This document shows, one piece after another, positions 36,301 through 40,400 of a stretch of 60,423 nucleotides of DNA. The DNA comes from Apostichopus parvimensis (Eukaryota; Echinodermata; Holothuroidea; Aspidochirotida; Stichopodidae). Where the stretch lies: NCBI GenBank assembly GCA_000934455.1, contig KN882874.1, forward strand, positions 81,807-142,229, in the 5' to 3' direction. The notes below the pieces were generated by a model that saw only the letters and a list, made by a program, of their open reading frames with translations, was not told the origin of the DNA and made no database searches. Numbering within the stretch: the first letter of the stretch is position 1; each line of letters begins with the position of its first letter. The translations under genes were made by a program, and so were the position numbers.

Positions 36301-37474
36301 TTGCAGATGACTTTGCCTATGATAATAAGATAAAACATGTCACTCAATGCCAGAGAAATTTTAATTACAACTTCATCAGGCTGTTCTTGCTACATATGCT
36401 TCATAAATTTTCCATTTAATTGACTAATGCATATATTTCAATGTTTCAGAAATCCCTTTTGGTGGACCATTTCTCCTTCCATGGATGGCTTGGAAATGAA
36501 CCTGATGTTCATAAACTCAGTGAATTCATCAAATACACCAGAACTAAAGGTCCTGGTCCAGCCTTAGTACATTGCATGTATGTATCATAATCTATTAAAC
36601 TGAATCATTGTAAACACTCCGAGAATCCATTATATACACCAGAACTAAAGGCCCTGGTCCAGCTTAAGTAGCCTACACTGCATGTATTTATCATAGTCTA
36701 TTACACTGAATCATTGTTAACACTCAGAGAATCCATTATATACACCAGAACTAAAGGCCCTTGTCTAACTAGTACATTTGTAAATTATAGTTTTGATCTT
36801 ATTAACAAATTTATTCCATAATTTTTTAACAACTGACTATTTATTCTTCTTTCAGTAATGGAGTTGGTTTGAGTGCTGTCTATGTCACAGTAATATCTGA
36901 GCTAGAGAGAATTGAAACAGAGGGTGCTGTTGATGTATTTCAAACTCTGAATAGACTACGGAAGCAATGTCCTCATGCAGTCCAGACACAGGTTTGTATC
37001 AGGAAGAATGATTGTCACTTCACTGAATCTACCTACAGACATAAGATATTTATGATACTGTTAAACCTGCTGTGGAGGGGGAGGTGGTGCGAATTAGTTC
37101 AATATACTTATATGTATTGTAGATCCAGATACCCCTAAATGGCTTTACTAGGTATATGTGTATACTACATCATAAATGTATATGACATATTTCACATATT
37201 TATGTATGTATGTCATTATATGTGACATGGTGTGTAACTATGGTATACTGCTGCTCTCTGTCCATAAATACATGTGACATATATGTTAGATCTTTATACA
37301 TTTATACTGTATAGATGTATCTCAATGTCCGTGAAATAATTAACTGATGATTTTCTGTATGATGTTTCGTTTAATTTGTCCATTTCCTTTCATTCCCAGG
37401 ATGAGTATCTTCTTTGTTATGAGCTTCTTAGAGATCAGCTTAACAATCCAGAAGAATATGCTGTTGTCTTCTAA
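83..37474 (+). CDS. Receptor PTP-like protein with two pseudophosphatase domains (26 exons, 5' partial)
   Basis: This is the whole visible gene; exons are listed separately. The 26 exons total 3,884 coding bases, and every donor/acceptor pair agrees in phase from the first HYR exon to the TAA at 37472-37474. The protein is HYR, calcium-binding EGF, HYR, Cys-rich module, Ig-like, FN3, FN3, one transmembrane helix, a tyrosine-rich juxtamembrane stretch and tandem PTP-like domains D1 and D2. Ectodomain exons are mostly phase 1-1, the usual arrangement for shuffled extracellular modules. In active family members D1 hydrolyses phosphotyrosine using Cys and Arg of HCxxGxxRT/SG plus the WPD aspartate. 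Here both domains keep the Cys, and both have lost the Arg and the WPD acid, so catalysis is unlikely. The likely role is a plasma-membrane receptor or scaffold; the ligand is unknown. The start codon and signal peptide lie to the left of the window. No closer vertebrate orthologue is claimed. Confidence 0.9.
2090..2215 (+). repeat. Single unit of the AGGTCAAAGGTCA repeat family
   Basis: The stretch carries the same ordered phrases as the arrays at 21.0-21.6 kb and 54.1-54.8 kb: a 'tatgtgggtgtg' phrase, GGAGGTCAAAGGTCATTTGA, 'tctgaaactttgtaa', then a phrase about a new unit start. It is an isolated copy in the first visible intron. Confidence 0.6.
2668..2860 (-). mobile_element. 3' tail of a CR1/L2-like LINE, decayed
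   Basis: Read on the minus strand, 2853-2770 encodes [19 protein letters not shown] followed by LQTHPF. This resembles the C-terminal WNSLP...S...FK..LKTHLF motif of CR1/L2-group LINE proteins, and the LINE at 17804 ends in a comparable WNNL...KKQLKTILF. It is followed by a short 3' UTR containing 'ctatataacac' and an ATT microsatellite, as in the tail of the 17.8-kb element. Only the 3' end is present. The motif match is by eye. Confidence 0.6.
4972..5124 (+). CDS. Exon: calcium-binding EGF domain
   Basis: A phase 1-1 exon of 153 bp, acceptor ACAG at 4968-4971 and donor GTAAAT at 5125. It begins [13 protein letters not shown] and continues [18 protein letters not shown]. The D-x-D-E-C start, the Asn after the third Cys and the aromatic residue before the CxC are the calcium-binding EGF consensus. 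Six cysteines are present. It would stiffen the linker between the two HYR domains when calcium is bound. Confidence 0.92.
5125..6785. other. Intron (EGF to HYR2)
   Basis: About 1.66 kb of AT-rich intron with no exon, RNA gene or mobile element that I can recognise. Confidence 0.5.
6786..7037 (+). CDS. Exon: HYR domain 2
   Basis: A phase 1-1 exon of 252 bp, acceptor AAAG at 6782-6785 and donor GTAAC at 7038. The translation starts [16 protein letters not shown], has the core [15 protein letters not shown], and ends [19 protein letters not shown]. The W[10 protein letters not shown] block and the A-x-C-x-F-x-V ending are HYR hallmarks. It diverges clearly from HYR1, so the two are not a recent duplicate. 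Confidence 0.92.
7097..7178 (+). pseudogene. Decayed copy of the HYR2 exon 3' end
   Basis: Sixty bases after the HYR2 donor, the sequence repeats the end of that exon. 'ctggtataacagcagtgata' parallels 'ttggtagaactacagtgact', and 'gcagtctgtaactttgatgt' parallels 'gcagtctgtacctttgatgt' including the donor-like 'caaggt'. Bases have been lost within it, and the preceding two thirds of the exon are absent, so it cannot encode a domain. Confidence 0.7.
7179..8945. other. Intron, part (HYR2 to Cys-rich exon)
   Basis: AT-rich intron with no recognisable gene, RNA or mobile element. Confidence 0.5.
8949..9158 (+). repeat. Tandem duplication of a 3' splice-site region
   Basis: Two ~105-bp copies, 8949-9045 and 9047-9158, share 'gcaaagttctcc', a C/T-rich centre, 'tactctaaca' and 'gtcttttaca'. 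The second copy ends in the acceptor used by the Cys-rich exon. The first ends in TTTTACAG|CAG, a good decoy acceptor about 113 bases upstream. Confidence 0.7.
9159..9281 (+). CDS. Exon: small cysteine-rich (EGF-like) module
   Basis: A phase 1-1 exon of 123 bp, donor GTAAGG at 9282. It encodes about 41 residues with nine cysteines, beginning [17 protein letters not shown] and ending [12 protein letters not shown]. The CxC and close spacing resemble an EGF or laminin-EGF-like fold, but the pattern is not a standard EGF. Exon phase and position in the chain support its being real; the domain name is uncertain. Confidence 0.75.
9332..10234. mobile_element. Non-autonomous DNA transposon with CAGGCCTYGAMAAATA ends
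   Basis: The left end CAGGCCTCGACAAATA and the right end, read in reverse, CAGGCCTTGAAAAATA are matching terminal inverted repeats about 0.9 kb apart. Subterminal stretches near each end share 'cgccaaa'-type words in opposite orientation. CA-starting ends of this kind fit hAT-like elements, but I see no clean 8-bp target duplication and no transposase. It begins only 50 bases after the Cys-rich exon. Confidence 0.55.
10235..11514. other. Intron, part (Cys-rich to Ig-like exon)
   Basis: Nothing recognisable between the two flanking transposon-like elements. Confidence 0.45.
12468..12603 (+). repeat. Tandem minisatellite next to the gap
   Basis: About two and a half copies of a ~58-65-bp unit beginning GTGATTGGTCTAATGTTACT and ending in a run of C. 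The run enters the gap, so the array probably continues inside it and may explain why it was not assembled. Confidence 0.75.
12604..13068. other. Assembly gap (465 N)
   Basis: Unresolved bases. All reading frames across it are artefacts. Confidence 0.99.
13351..14596. other. Intron, part (before the Ig-like exon)
   Basis: AT-rich intron; no exon or element recognised. Confidence 0.5.
14597..14887 (+). CDS. Exon: Ig-like domain
   Basis: A phase 1-1 exon of 291 bp, acceptor TTTCAG at 14591-14596, donor GTAAGT at 14888. It begins [19 protein letters not shown] and later has [18 protein letters not shown]. Two cysteines about 70 residues apart, the second in a D-D-Q-F-F-C context like the Ig 'DxGxYxC' strand, suggest an Ig-like sandwich. 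The assignment is by pattern only. Confidence 0.8.
15035..15240 (+). pseudogene. Decayed tandem copy of the Ig-like exon
   Basis: It parallels 14705-14890: 'agatcagagg' with 'caatggatgat', 'aacagaaaagaagtaattta', 'gaacatgatcagttcttctg' and 'caatcaatgtcacaggcttt' all match in order. It carries internal losses and gains and a stop in the exon frame, so it is an inactive copy of the second half of the exon, including the position of its donor. Confidence 0.8.
15451..15768 (+). CDS. Exon: fibronectin type III domain 1
   Basis: A phase 1-1 exon of 318 bp, acceptor TTCTAG at 15445-15450, donor GTAAG at 15769. The FN3 landmarks are present: [19 protein letters not shown] (B-strand Trp), [26 protein letters not shown] (the L...Y.F.V.A block) and [14 protein letters not shown]3 repeats are the commonest ectodomain module of RPTPs. 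Confidence 0.95.
15769..16051. other. Intron (FN3-1 to FN3-2)
   Basis: Short intron with no recognisable content. Confidence 0.6.
16052..16116 (+). CDS. Exon: FN3 domain 2, first part
   Basis: A 65-bp exon, phase 1 in and phase 0 out. It encodes [19 protein letters not shown] then TWQ, the first strands of an FN3 domain up to the conserved Trp. The domain is completed by the exon at 17575. Confidence 0.88.
16117..17574. other. Intron within FN3-2
   Basis: About 1.46 kb with a short AAT microsatellite near 17268-17288; nothing else recognised. Confidence 0.5.
17575..17800 (+). CDS. Exon: FN3 domain 2, second part
   Basis: A 226-bp exon, phase 0 in, phase 1 out. It encodes [13 protein letters not shown], then [18 protein letters not shown] and SEGSSVTGA, completing the FN3 fold. 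I end it at 17800 because the donor GTAGCT follows and the one-base overhang A joins the AG at 20579-20580 in frame with the transmembrane exon. The open frame runs on to 17886 only because it enters the LINE at 17804. Confidence 0.88.
17804..20427 (+). mobile_element. 5'-truncated CR1/L2-like LINE with an open endonuclease-RT frame
   Basis: One frame runs open from about 17805 to 20338. It starts inside the apurinic-like endonuclease (VGDVNFHLD, then [10 protein letters not shown], the GDxNxH and SDH motifs), so the front of that domain is missing. The reverse transcriptase follows: [50 protein letters not shown] (motif A), [13 protein letters not shown] (motif B) and SFADDTQLY (motif C, the catalytic DD). 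The C-terminus has [15 protein letters not shown] and WNNL. The 3' end is a short UTR and a TTA microsatellite (20408-20428). AAGTA flanks it (17799-17803, 20428-20432). An uninterrupted frame of more than 830 codons suggests a recent insertion. It lies in the same direction as the host gene. Confidence 0.93.
17826..20339 (+). CDS. LINE endonuclease (C-terminal part)-reverse transcriptase, 837 codons
   Basis: This is the coding part of the LINE. The first ~100 codons hold the end of the endonuclease with its SDH motif, the middle holds the RT palm (D at [12 protein letters not shown] at SFADD), and the last ~200 form the conserved C-terminal region of this clade. There is no natural start: 17826 is a GTG inside the domain and the frame is already open from about 17805. 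Intact CR1/L2 proteins are longer at the N-terminus, so this copy cannot make a complete endonuclease. Confidence 0.9.
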   Translation: MDISHFLGEEVSNKHDLVIVGDVNFHLDNHGDPNTKRFHDLIDMFNLTQHVTTPTHRAGHILDAVITHSDINLIQKVEVSDMISDHNLVICRMAYPKPPPKRVTVMARKLRSVNLVAFAEEIRESLPDIRSIDLRDATDLYHSILTKVLDRHAPMREKSVTVRASHPWFTDDLYAAKCEKRKAERKWRQTKLTVHRDIFLACQSSYNNLLSRSKVAYYNAKVEEARANPKVLQHIYNEILSSKADAKLPTYSEAKDLANKFMSFFTEKVENIRAILPQSQQRGAESCHLLRTQVGTLSGYCSLQSLRPSNDEEIRKIVKQSPCKSCALDPLPTWMLKDVPVLDNILPVMTTIINKSLSSGVVPESMKTALVTPILKKPSADPEIFQNYRPISNLTFLSKVLERVVASRLNEHIYSHNLHDTFQSAYKPHHSTETALLRVQNDIRCMLDGGGIVILVLLDLSAAFDTVDHDVLLCRMRDRLGINGTALNWFRSYLTNRSQSVNIHGTRSSSCVLKYGVPQGSVLGPLLFLTYVLPLGELIDSHSIHRHSFADDTQLYTVIREIKDPAQVHQECLKLECCLNEIQHWLTDNFLKGNPSKTEIMLFGTPQRLKLVNIDSITVAGVDVKISGAPARNLGVLFDPQLSMKPYVYSVVKSGYFHLRNIALARRQLSKSATRSITQALVISRLDYGNSLLYGITNELMNKLQMLQNNAARLVAKTPKRAHITPVLRELHWLPVRARIDFKILYLTFMALNGEAPLYLAELVHRYIPPRSLRSQNKYLLAEPSFHSTNFGGRAFSVMAPRLWNNLIAKQEAPISPSSKTDLKKQLKTILFEKYHS
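20428..20578. other. Intron remainder before the transmembrane exon
   Basis: Host intron sequence downstream of the LINE, ending in a C/T-rich tract and CAAG at 20575-20578. Confidence 0.7.
20579..20669 (+). CDS. Exon: transmembrane helix
   Basis: A 91-bp exon, phase 1 in, phase 2 out. After REPPSSPVY it encodes [20 protein letters not shown], an uninterrupted hydrophobic stretch of about 20 residues followed by basic residues (K, then RRK from the next exon) as a cytoplasmic stop-transfer. Donor GTAAGT at 20670. Confidence 0.93.
20670..22187. other. Intron holding the first AGGTCA array
   Basis: It contains the ~140-bp-period array described separately and a G-run near 21851. No other content recognised. 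Confidence 0.7.
20960..21645 (+). repeat. Array of ~140-bp units bearing AGGTCAAAGGTCA direct repeats
   Basis: At least five diverged units. Each carries 'gtgagtagatg(a/t)t', a C/T-rich phrase, 'catggaggtcaaaggtcatt', often a second 'gaggtcaaagtctgaaaa', then 'ttgtaa(a/g)cac(a/g)atatctca'. The AGGTCAAAGGTCA-type cores are at 21044, 21180, 21327, 21466 and 21611, spaced 136-147 bases. Two half-sites one base apart make a DR1 nuclear-receptor motif, but no regulatory role is shown. Confidence 0.8.
22188..22255 (+). CDS. Exon: juxtamembrane 1
   Basis: A 68-bp exon, phase 2 in and phase 1 out. It encodes [20 protein letters not shown] then NA. The basic start anchors the membrane exit. DYVNA is a Y-x-N motif of the kind bound by Grb2-type SH2 domains when phosphorylated; whether it is phosphorylated is unknown. 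Confidence 0.88.
22256..22692. other. Intron (juxtamembrane)
   Basis: No recognisable content. Its last ~40 bases are part of the segment copied at 23413. Confidence 0.6.
22693..23111 (+). CDS. Exon: tyrosine-rich juxtamembrane and start of PTP D1
   Basis: A 419-bp exon, phase 1 in, phase 0 out (ATG|GTGAG). It is acidic and unusually rich in tyrosine: [51 protein letters not shown]. It ends [18 protein letters not shown] and IADIVHEFM, the helical lead-in (PI...F...F..EF) that precedes RPTP domain 1. The many Tyr-acidic motifs suggest a phosphorylated docking region; this is an inference from sequence. Confidence 0.92.
23112..24639. other. Intron (before D1 KNxF exon)
   Basis: It holds the decayed juxtamembrane exon copy (23413-23533) and, around 24080-24400, loosely repetitive AT-rich sequence. 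No exon recognised. Confidence 0.55.
23413..23533 (+). pseudogene. Decayed copy of the juxtamembrane exon start
   Basis: It matches 22655-22772 closely, including the intronic lead ('atctcccaccaaacaatgga'), the acceptor CCAG and the coding start [17 protein letters not shown] short deletion then puts it out of frame. The codon equivalent to Tyr in EDYIAL reads GAC (Asp). It is a partial exon duplication about 700 bp downstream of its source. Confidence 0.88.
24640..24727 (+). CDS. Exon: PTP D1, phosphotyrosine-recognition loop
   Basis: An 88-bp exon, phase 0 in and 1 out. It ends [12 protein letters not shown] and joins Y-D-H-S-R-V in the next exon, equivalent to the KNRY...LPYDHSRV block of PTPs. 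The KNRY tyrosine that stacks on phosphotyrosine is Phe here (NNF). Confidence 0.92.
24728..25191. other. Intron in D1
   Basis: No recognisable content. Confidence 0.6.
25192..25268 (+). CDS. Exon: PTP D1, [14 protein letters not shown] block
   Basis: A 77-bp exon, phase 1 in, phase 0 out. It encodes YDHSRVRLD and [10 protein letters not shown], two of the most conserved PTP motifs, essentially unchanged from active enzymes. Confidence 0.95.
25269..26729. other. Intron in D1
   Basis: It contains an open, splice-flanked segment at 26138-26205 that resembles a WPD exon but cannot be joined in frame. Nothing else recognised. Confidence 0.55.
26138..26205 (+). pseudogene. Possible relic of a PTP WPD-loop exon
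   Basis: It is flanked by AG (26136-26137) and GTATGT (26206) and encodes [16 protein letters not shown]. This resembles the '(Q)FHYTTWPDHGVP' block of active PTPs with the Trp replaced. If included it would shift the frame of the following 37-bp exon, so it is not part of the main transcript. The resemblance is short and by eye. Confidence 0.3.
26730..26766 (+). CDS. Exon: PTP D1, 37-bp exon
   Basis: It encodes [12 protein letters not shown] plus one base of Gly. It sits where PTPs have '...KFIAAQGP', and joins DYINASYIK and [11 protein letters not shown] in frame on both sides. Confidence 0.9.
26767..27709. other. Intron in D1
   Basis: No recognisable content. Confidence 0.55.
27710..27807 (+). 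CDS. Exon: PTP D1, DFWRMVW block
   Basis: A 98-bp exon encoding [20 protein letters not shown] then [12 protein letters not shown], matching the QGP..T..DFWRMVWE...IVML block of PTPs. Phase 1 in, phase 0 out. Confidence 0.95.
27808..28157. other. Intron in D1
   Basis: No recognisable content. Confidence 0.6.
28158..28286 (+). CDS. Exon: PTP D1, QYWPD block
   Basis: A 129-bp exon encoding [18 protein letters not shown] and later [13 protein letters not shown], the segment that follows IVML in PTPs (C..YWP......YG...V). Phase 0-0. The WPD letters here are the structural YWP motif, not the catalytic WPD loop. Confidence 0.93.
28287..28819. other. Intron in D1, part before transposon
   Basis: No recognisable content. 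Confidence 0.55.
28820..30086. mobile_element. Non-autonomous DNA transposon with CAGGGTTCC ends
   Basis: The left end CAGGGTTCCCGTGGCCATGA and the right end, in reverse, CAGGGTTCCTGCACCATAAA are inverted repeats; TTTGAA flanks both sides (28814-28819, 30087-30092). Both subterminal regions carry many 'gtcatggaaaa'-type repeats. No transposase is recognisable; an 86-codon frame at 28924-29184 has no known motif. The superfamily is uncertain (hAT-like ends, but only a 6-bp flank match). The element ends 73 bases before the acceptor of the next D1 exon. Confidence 0.7.
30160..30311 (+). CDS. Exon: PTP D1, degenerate WPD region to HC
   Basis: A 152-bp exon, phase 0 in, phase 2 out. It starts [20 protein letters not shown] then [16 protein letters not shown]. 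The usual WPDHGVP is CWKYGGVP, so the general-acid aspartate is absent. It ends KRLLVHC plus AG, completed to Ser by the next exon, giving HCS. Confidence 0.93.
30312..30608. other. Intron splitting the D1 signature motif
   Basis: It falls inside the HCS codon series, the same place as the intron in D2. No other content. Confidence 0.7.
30609..30744 (+). CDS. Exon: PTP D1, signature loop without arginine
   Basis: A 136-bp exon. With the preceding exon it reads [20 protein letters not shown] against the canonical HCSAGVGRTGxFI. The catalytic Cys is kept, but the phosphate-binding Arg is Ala (codon GCT). It continues [18 protein letters not shown], where the Q-loop 'MVQT' reads MVLT. Loss of Arg, WPD Asp and Q-loop Gln together argues against catalysis. 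Confidence 0.94.
30817..31068 (+). repeat. Three 84-bp tandem units inside the hAT-like element
   Basis: Each unit starts GGTGAAAATTCGGGCAATAT and ends 'tttttcaat'. The three copies differ at only a few positions, so the amplification is recent. Confidence 0.92.
31092..31438. repeat. Long imperfect foldback inside the hAT-like element
   Basis: The outer 15 bases TGTAACGACTTGCCC and GGGCAAGTCGTTACA are perfectly inverted. The arms continue inward about 120 bases with matching 'ataacca', 'ttcaac..cttaatgtg' and 'tataggcattcat' blocks. The centre is about 31225-31315. Confidence 0.8.
31497..31545 (+). pseudogene. Partial copy of the D1 signature exon
   Basis: It repeats the first ~45 bases of the 30609 exon and would read [15 protein letters not shown]. 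It includes the same Ala codon GCT in place of Arg, so the copy was made after Arg had been lost. It lacks the rest of the exon and a matching donor. Confidence 0.8.
31648..31776 (+). CDS. Exon: PTP D1 C-terminal helices
   Basis: A 129-bp, phase 0-0 exon encoding [16 protein letters not shown] and ending KKKSKKEFQ. This is the QYxFxYxALLE helix that closes domain 1 and the linker to D2. Confidence 0.93.
31777..32765. other. Intron between D1 and linker exon
   Basis: It begins with a degenerate AT-rich minisatellite (31800-32115); the rest is unremarkable. Confidence 0.6.
31800..32115 (+). repeat. Degenerate minisatellite, 'tgtattactaaatg' units
   Basis: About 15-18 imperfect units of 15-20 bases such as GTTGTATCACTAAATG and GATGTATTACTAAATG. 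Confidence 0.75.
32766..32868 (+). CDS. Exon: linker and start of PTP D2
   Basis: A 103-bp exon, phase 0 in and 1 out, encoding [20 protein letters not shown] then [14 protein letters not shown] is the D2 counterpart of KNRY..ILPY; the pTyr-recognition tyrosine is absent. Confidence 0.88.
32869..34289. other. Intron in D2
   Basis: About 1.4 kb of AT-rich sequence; nothing recognised. Confidence 0.55.
34290..34369 (+). CDS. Exon: PTP D2, DYINATFV block
   Basis: An 80-bp exon encoding [20 protein letters not shown] then INATFVK. DYINA is conserved; the YDxSRV equivalent is VDKFRPV. Phase 1 in, phase 0 out. Confidence 0.93.
34514..34645 (+). CDS. Exon: PTP D2, DFWRLVF block
   Basis: A 132-bp, phase 0-0 exon encoding [20 protein letters not shown] and [10 protein letters not shown]. 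It matches FIATQGPL..T..DFWRMVWE..CT.IVML, with GP changed to SP. Confidence 0.94.
34646..35105. other. Intron in D2
   Basis: No recognisable content. Confidence 0.6.
35106..35240 (+). CDS. Exon: PTP D2, EYWPG block
   Basis: A 135-bp, phase 0-0 exon encoding [20 protein letters not shown] and ending FEVSHKRSQ. It matches the YWP.......YG.+.V segment and the start of the strand leading to the WPD loop. Confidence 0.92.
35241..36449. other. Intron in D2 with a SINE
   Basis: It holds the tRNA-derived SINE at 35931-36165; otherwise AT-rich and unremarkable. Confidence 0.6.
35931..36165 (+). mobile_element. tRNA-derived SINE
   Basis: AGCTCAGTGGTTAACG (35934-35949) fits a pol III A box with D-loop, and GAGTTCAAGTC (35976-35986) fits a B box at normal tRNA spacing. 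A tRNA-unrelated body follows, ending in a 'tacatacgtacataaa' tail. The tRNA part lacks a folded acceptor stem, so it is a SINE rather than a tRNA gene. Exact ends are uncertain. Confidence 0.72.
36450..36577 (+). CDS. Exon: PTP D2, degenerate WPD region to HC
   Basis: A 128-bp exon, phase 0 in and 2 out. It encodes [20 protein letters not shown], then [20 protein letters not shown] and HC. Where active PTPs have F.F..WPDHG.P this reads [12 protein letters not shown], with no WPD. The intron again splits the signature codon (AT|T, Ile). Confidence 0.93.
36515..36776 (+). repeat. Tandem triplication covering the end of a D2 exon
   Basis: A ~105-bp unit occurs at 36515-36617, 36618-36722 and (partial) 36723-36776. 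The first copy includes the last 62 coding bases and the donor of the 36450 exon. The second and third repeat 'acaccagaactaaaggccct' and the following intronic words with small changes that interrupt coding. Confidence 0.88.
36856..36991 (+). CDS. Exon: PTP D2, signature loop without arginine
   Basis: A 136-bp exon, exactly the length and phase of the D1 counterpart at 30609. The junction reads [20 protein letters not shown], so Arg is Leu and the following Ser/Thr-Gly is Ser-Ala. The Q-loop AVQTQ keeps its Gln. D2 domains of RPTPs are commonly weak or inactive; this one lacks the key residue outright. Confidence 0.94.
36992..37399. other. Last intron
   Basis: Contains repeated 'tatatgtgacat' words near 37140-37280; otherwise nothing. 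Confidence 0.6.
37400..37474 (+). CDS. Exon: PTP D2 C-terminus and stop
   Basis: It encodes [20 protein letters not shown] then AVVF and TAA at 37472-37474. DEYLLCYE is the QY.FCY.A..EY helix that ends RPTP D2. Confidence 0.95.
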   Translation, partial: DEYLLCYELLRDQLNNPEEYAVVF

Positions 37475-40400
37475 GATGGAGCTGGATTAAATGAAGAGTC
37501 TTTAAACTATATTACAAGATTAGATCAGTGTGACCATTTCTTCATGCATTGATATGCTATGTAGCTGTATATCAAGGAGTACAATTCATATGACTATTCC
37601 ATAACAGGAATATTTTATTTCCTATAAAACTAGATGTATTCATTTGTGGATTCTAAGATGTTTAAATGATTTATAGTCTATTGTAAGTATTCAAATGGGA
37701 ACCATCTGAACAACTCAGTATCTTTACAAAGTTTTCATTAAAAACGAAAACTCCAAATTTATTTCTGTGAACGGTATCATGAATGTGTTCCTACTTTGGA
37801 TATTATTTGAGGGCAATAGTTTTTTTAGATGGATTCATCAAAGATGTTTGATGAGAAGTTGTTAAATTTAATATTCAGACAATCTCCAATCTATGGCCTT
37901 GCAAACGTGGTTTGTAAAAGTAGAACTCATGTAAATACGATTTCCAAAATTGTTTGGAAAAGACAGTTGTTCAAATGACTGATGTAAGCTACATTTATGA
38001 GGAATGATTTACTATTGGTGAAATTAAAAGCACAAGTTAAAAGGTGTTGTAGCATTCCCTGTAGCTAATTGTATTCCTTTATATGTTGATAATCATGAGG
38101 ACTGCACTTTCTTCACATTCAATAGAAATTTATCAATACTCAAGATTCAGGTTTGACAATATTGTGTTGAAAAAAACATTTTTAATGGTGTTAGTGCTGC
38201 CTCATGTAAATTAATTTTTTTTTAGAACAGGACAAAAGCAGTCATTTCTTCATTCCTAAAAAGCAGAGACATGGCTGTAACTCAAATGAAACATGATTAA
38301 AAAGTCTGGATTTCCCTGTCACAACGGATAGTTATTAACAATTCCTCCCGATATGCTAGAAATTCAAGAAATGGTAACTCAAATCCAACTTCAATATACA
38401 GTTTGTGCCTTTTTAATACTGTAAAGACACACAATGGTCTATTCAGGAACTCTGCTCTATGTCTTGGAATAATTAGGAGGAAATGTTAAGCATGCAAAAA
38501 GCTTTGTGTTTATAGTAATGACATGTTATTAAAGGCTGTGTTAGAAACACAACTTATGTAAATATCCTGGTTGGGAGTATGGTTACAAAGAAGGAGTGGA
38601 AATGAAAATAGGGTAACCAACATAGAGGAATTCTAAAAGTGATCTTCCCAATCATGAACACAGATGTGACTATTAGTGCTTTATTATACATGGTCAGTAG
38701 AATGTTAAACTCTACTGGCCCCTGCTGCAATCTTGAGGTAAATAAAGGAGGCTCATAGAGGAGCTACAGCATGGAAGATTCTAAGCAGTATTGAGAAAAC
38801 TACAAGATCAGTCAGAGAGAAGAAAGTAATTAGGTAAACATACTGCAAGAGATCAACTGCTTTCACCAGCTATTTAGACCAACAGGAGAATGATCCATAA
38901 CAAACCAAACAAAAAGACTTCAAAGCATCAGGATGTAAATAAAATTATGTACAAGAAATCATTTCCATTGTGAGTCAACTATCACACCTAACGAGACCCT
39001 ACTGGTAAATATAAAATCATAAGCAGTAATGTTAAGTGAGTAATTTATTCACAATTTTACAGCCTCAGATATTTTATGTAAATGAAGAGATTTTTAACTA
39101 CATATAGCATCCATCATCACAAGAGTAAGTAGCATCATCAGCATACATCAATACTTTGTTCCTTTTACTTTAATAACAAAACCATGTACCCTGGTTCAGT
39201 TGATGTAAATAGTCAGATATACACAGAGGTTATTACAAGGTTTGAGGTTTTTCCTATTATCAGTTATTGTTAATTTACAACTTCTTGGCTTTATTTCTAT
39301 TATGTTCTTATTGAACAGTGCTTTTTACATATATATCTTAATTTTTACTGTAATTAATGCTTGAAGAATTGAATTGTAGGGAGGCAGGTTTGAGGTTTTT
39401 CTCCTATAAACTTTAATTTCACTTTTACACTCCTTATGTGTTTACTATTTTCATATTTAACAGTGCATTACAAATTGATTGATATGATGAAGGGGTAATT
39501 GAGTGGTTTAACATTATATCTTCATGTTTACTGTAAGTTGTTGAAGAATGCTAGTAGATGGGGAAAATGGGGAGGGGGATAGGGTGAGGCAGTATTATCA
39601 TTTCATAACAACAGACAATAGTTTCAAAAGATATGTTATGTAATCATTTGATAATAACTTTCCATAGCATGTATGTTGTGCATTAAAAATGTGTGATTGG
39701 AGGAAGTGAAAATGAAAATATGGTTACCAAGCTTCAAGCCAAAACTTTAAATTTATTTATCCCAATTCATGAACACGGAAGTGACTATTGAACAGTGTGC
39801 AAGTTGTTGTGATGAGGGCTATTGGAGAGTTTGAACGTTAAATCTTAATTTACTGTCTGTTGTTAATAATGCTACTAGAGGGGATGGGATGTGAAAAGGG
39901 GGTGTAGTATCAGTTCATCACAGAAATTTCATAGCTAGAACAGCTGTTTGATTATATGTAATCTTCTGATAATAACTTCCCATAGACTGTATCATTTTGT
40001 GCATTATGCACATTAAAAATATGTCCGTCGTACGTGTTAGCATTTATACAAACGTTATTTGACTACTTTACTCAGATTTGAATACAAGCAAAGTAAACCT
40101 GAATATCTCCATTGTTACACCTAGTTTCTTTAGATAATGTCTGTGTTAGTTTTGTTCTTTCAACTTTCGTTTTATTATGAAACAATGTTCAATTAGTCAT
40201 GATACTGAGTGATAAGTTACTCAACAATTTAGCAACAATATCCAGCAGTAATGGAGTTTACAGCTCTACACCCAAGGTAAGGTCTCCAGCTAGTCCAGAA
40301 ATGCAAGCTATAGTGTTCGTCTGCTCAGGAAAATGTAAGACTAACAACGTCATAGCTGTTATAACAGCAGAGCTGATGTAATTACAAGATAACCTGTTCC

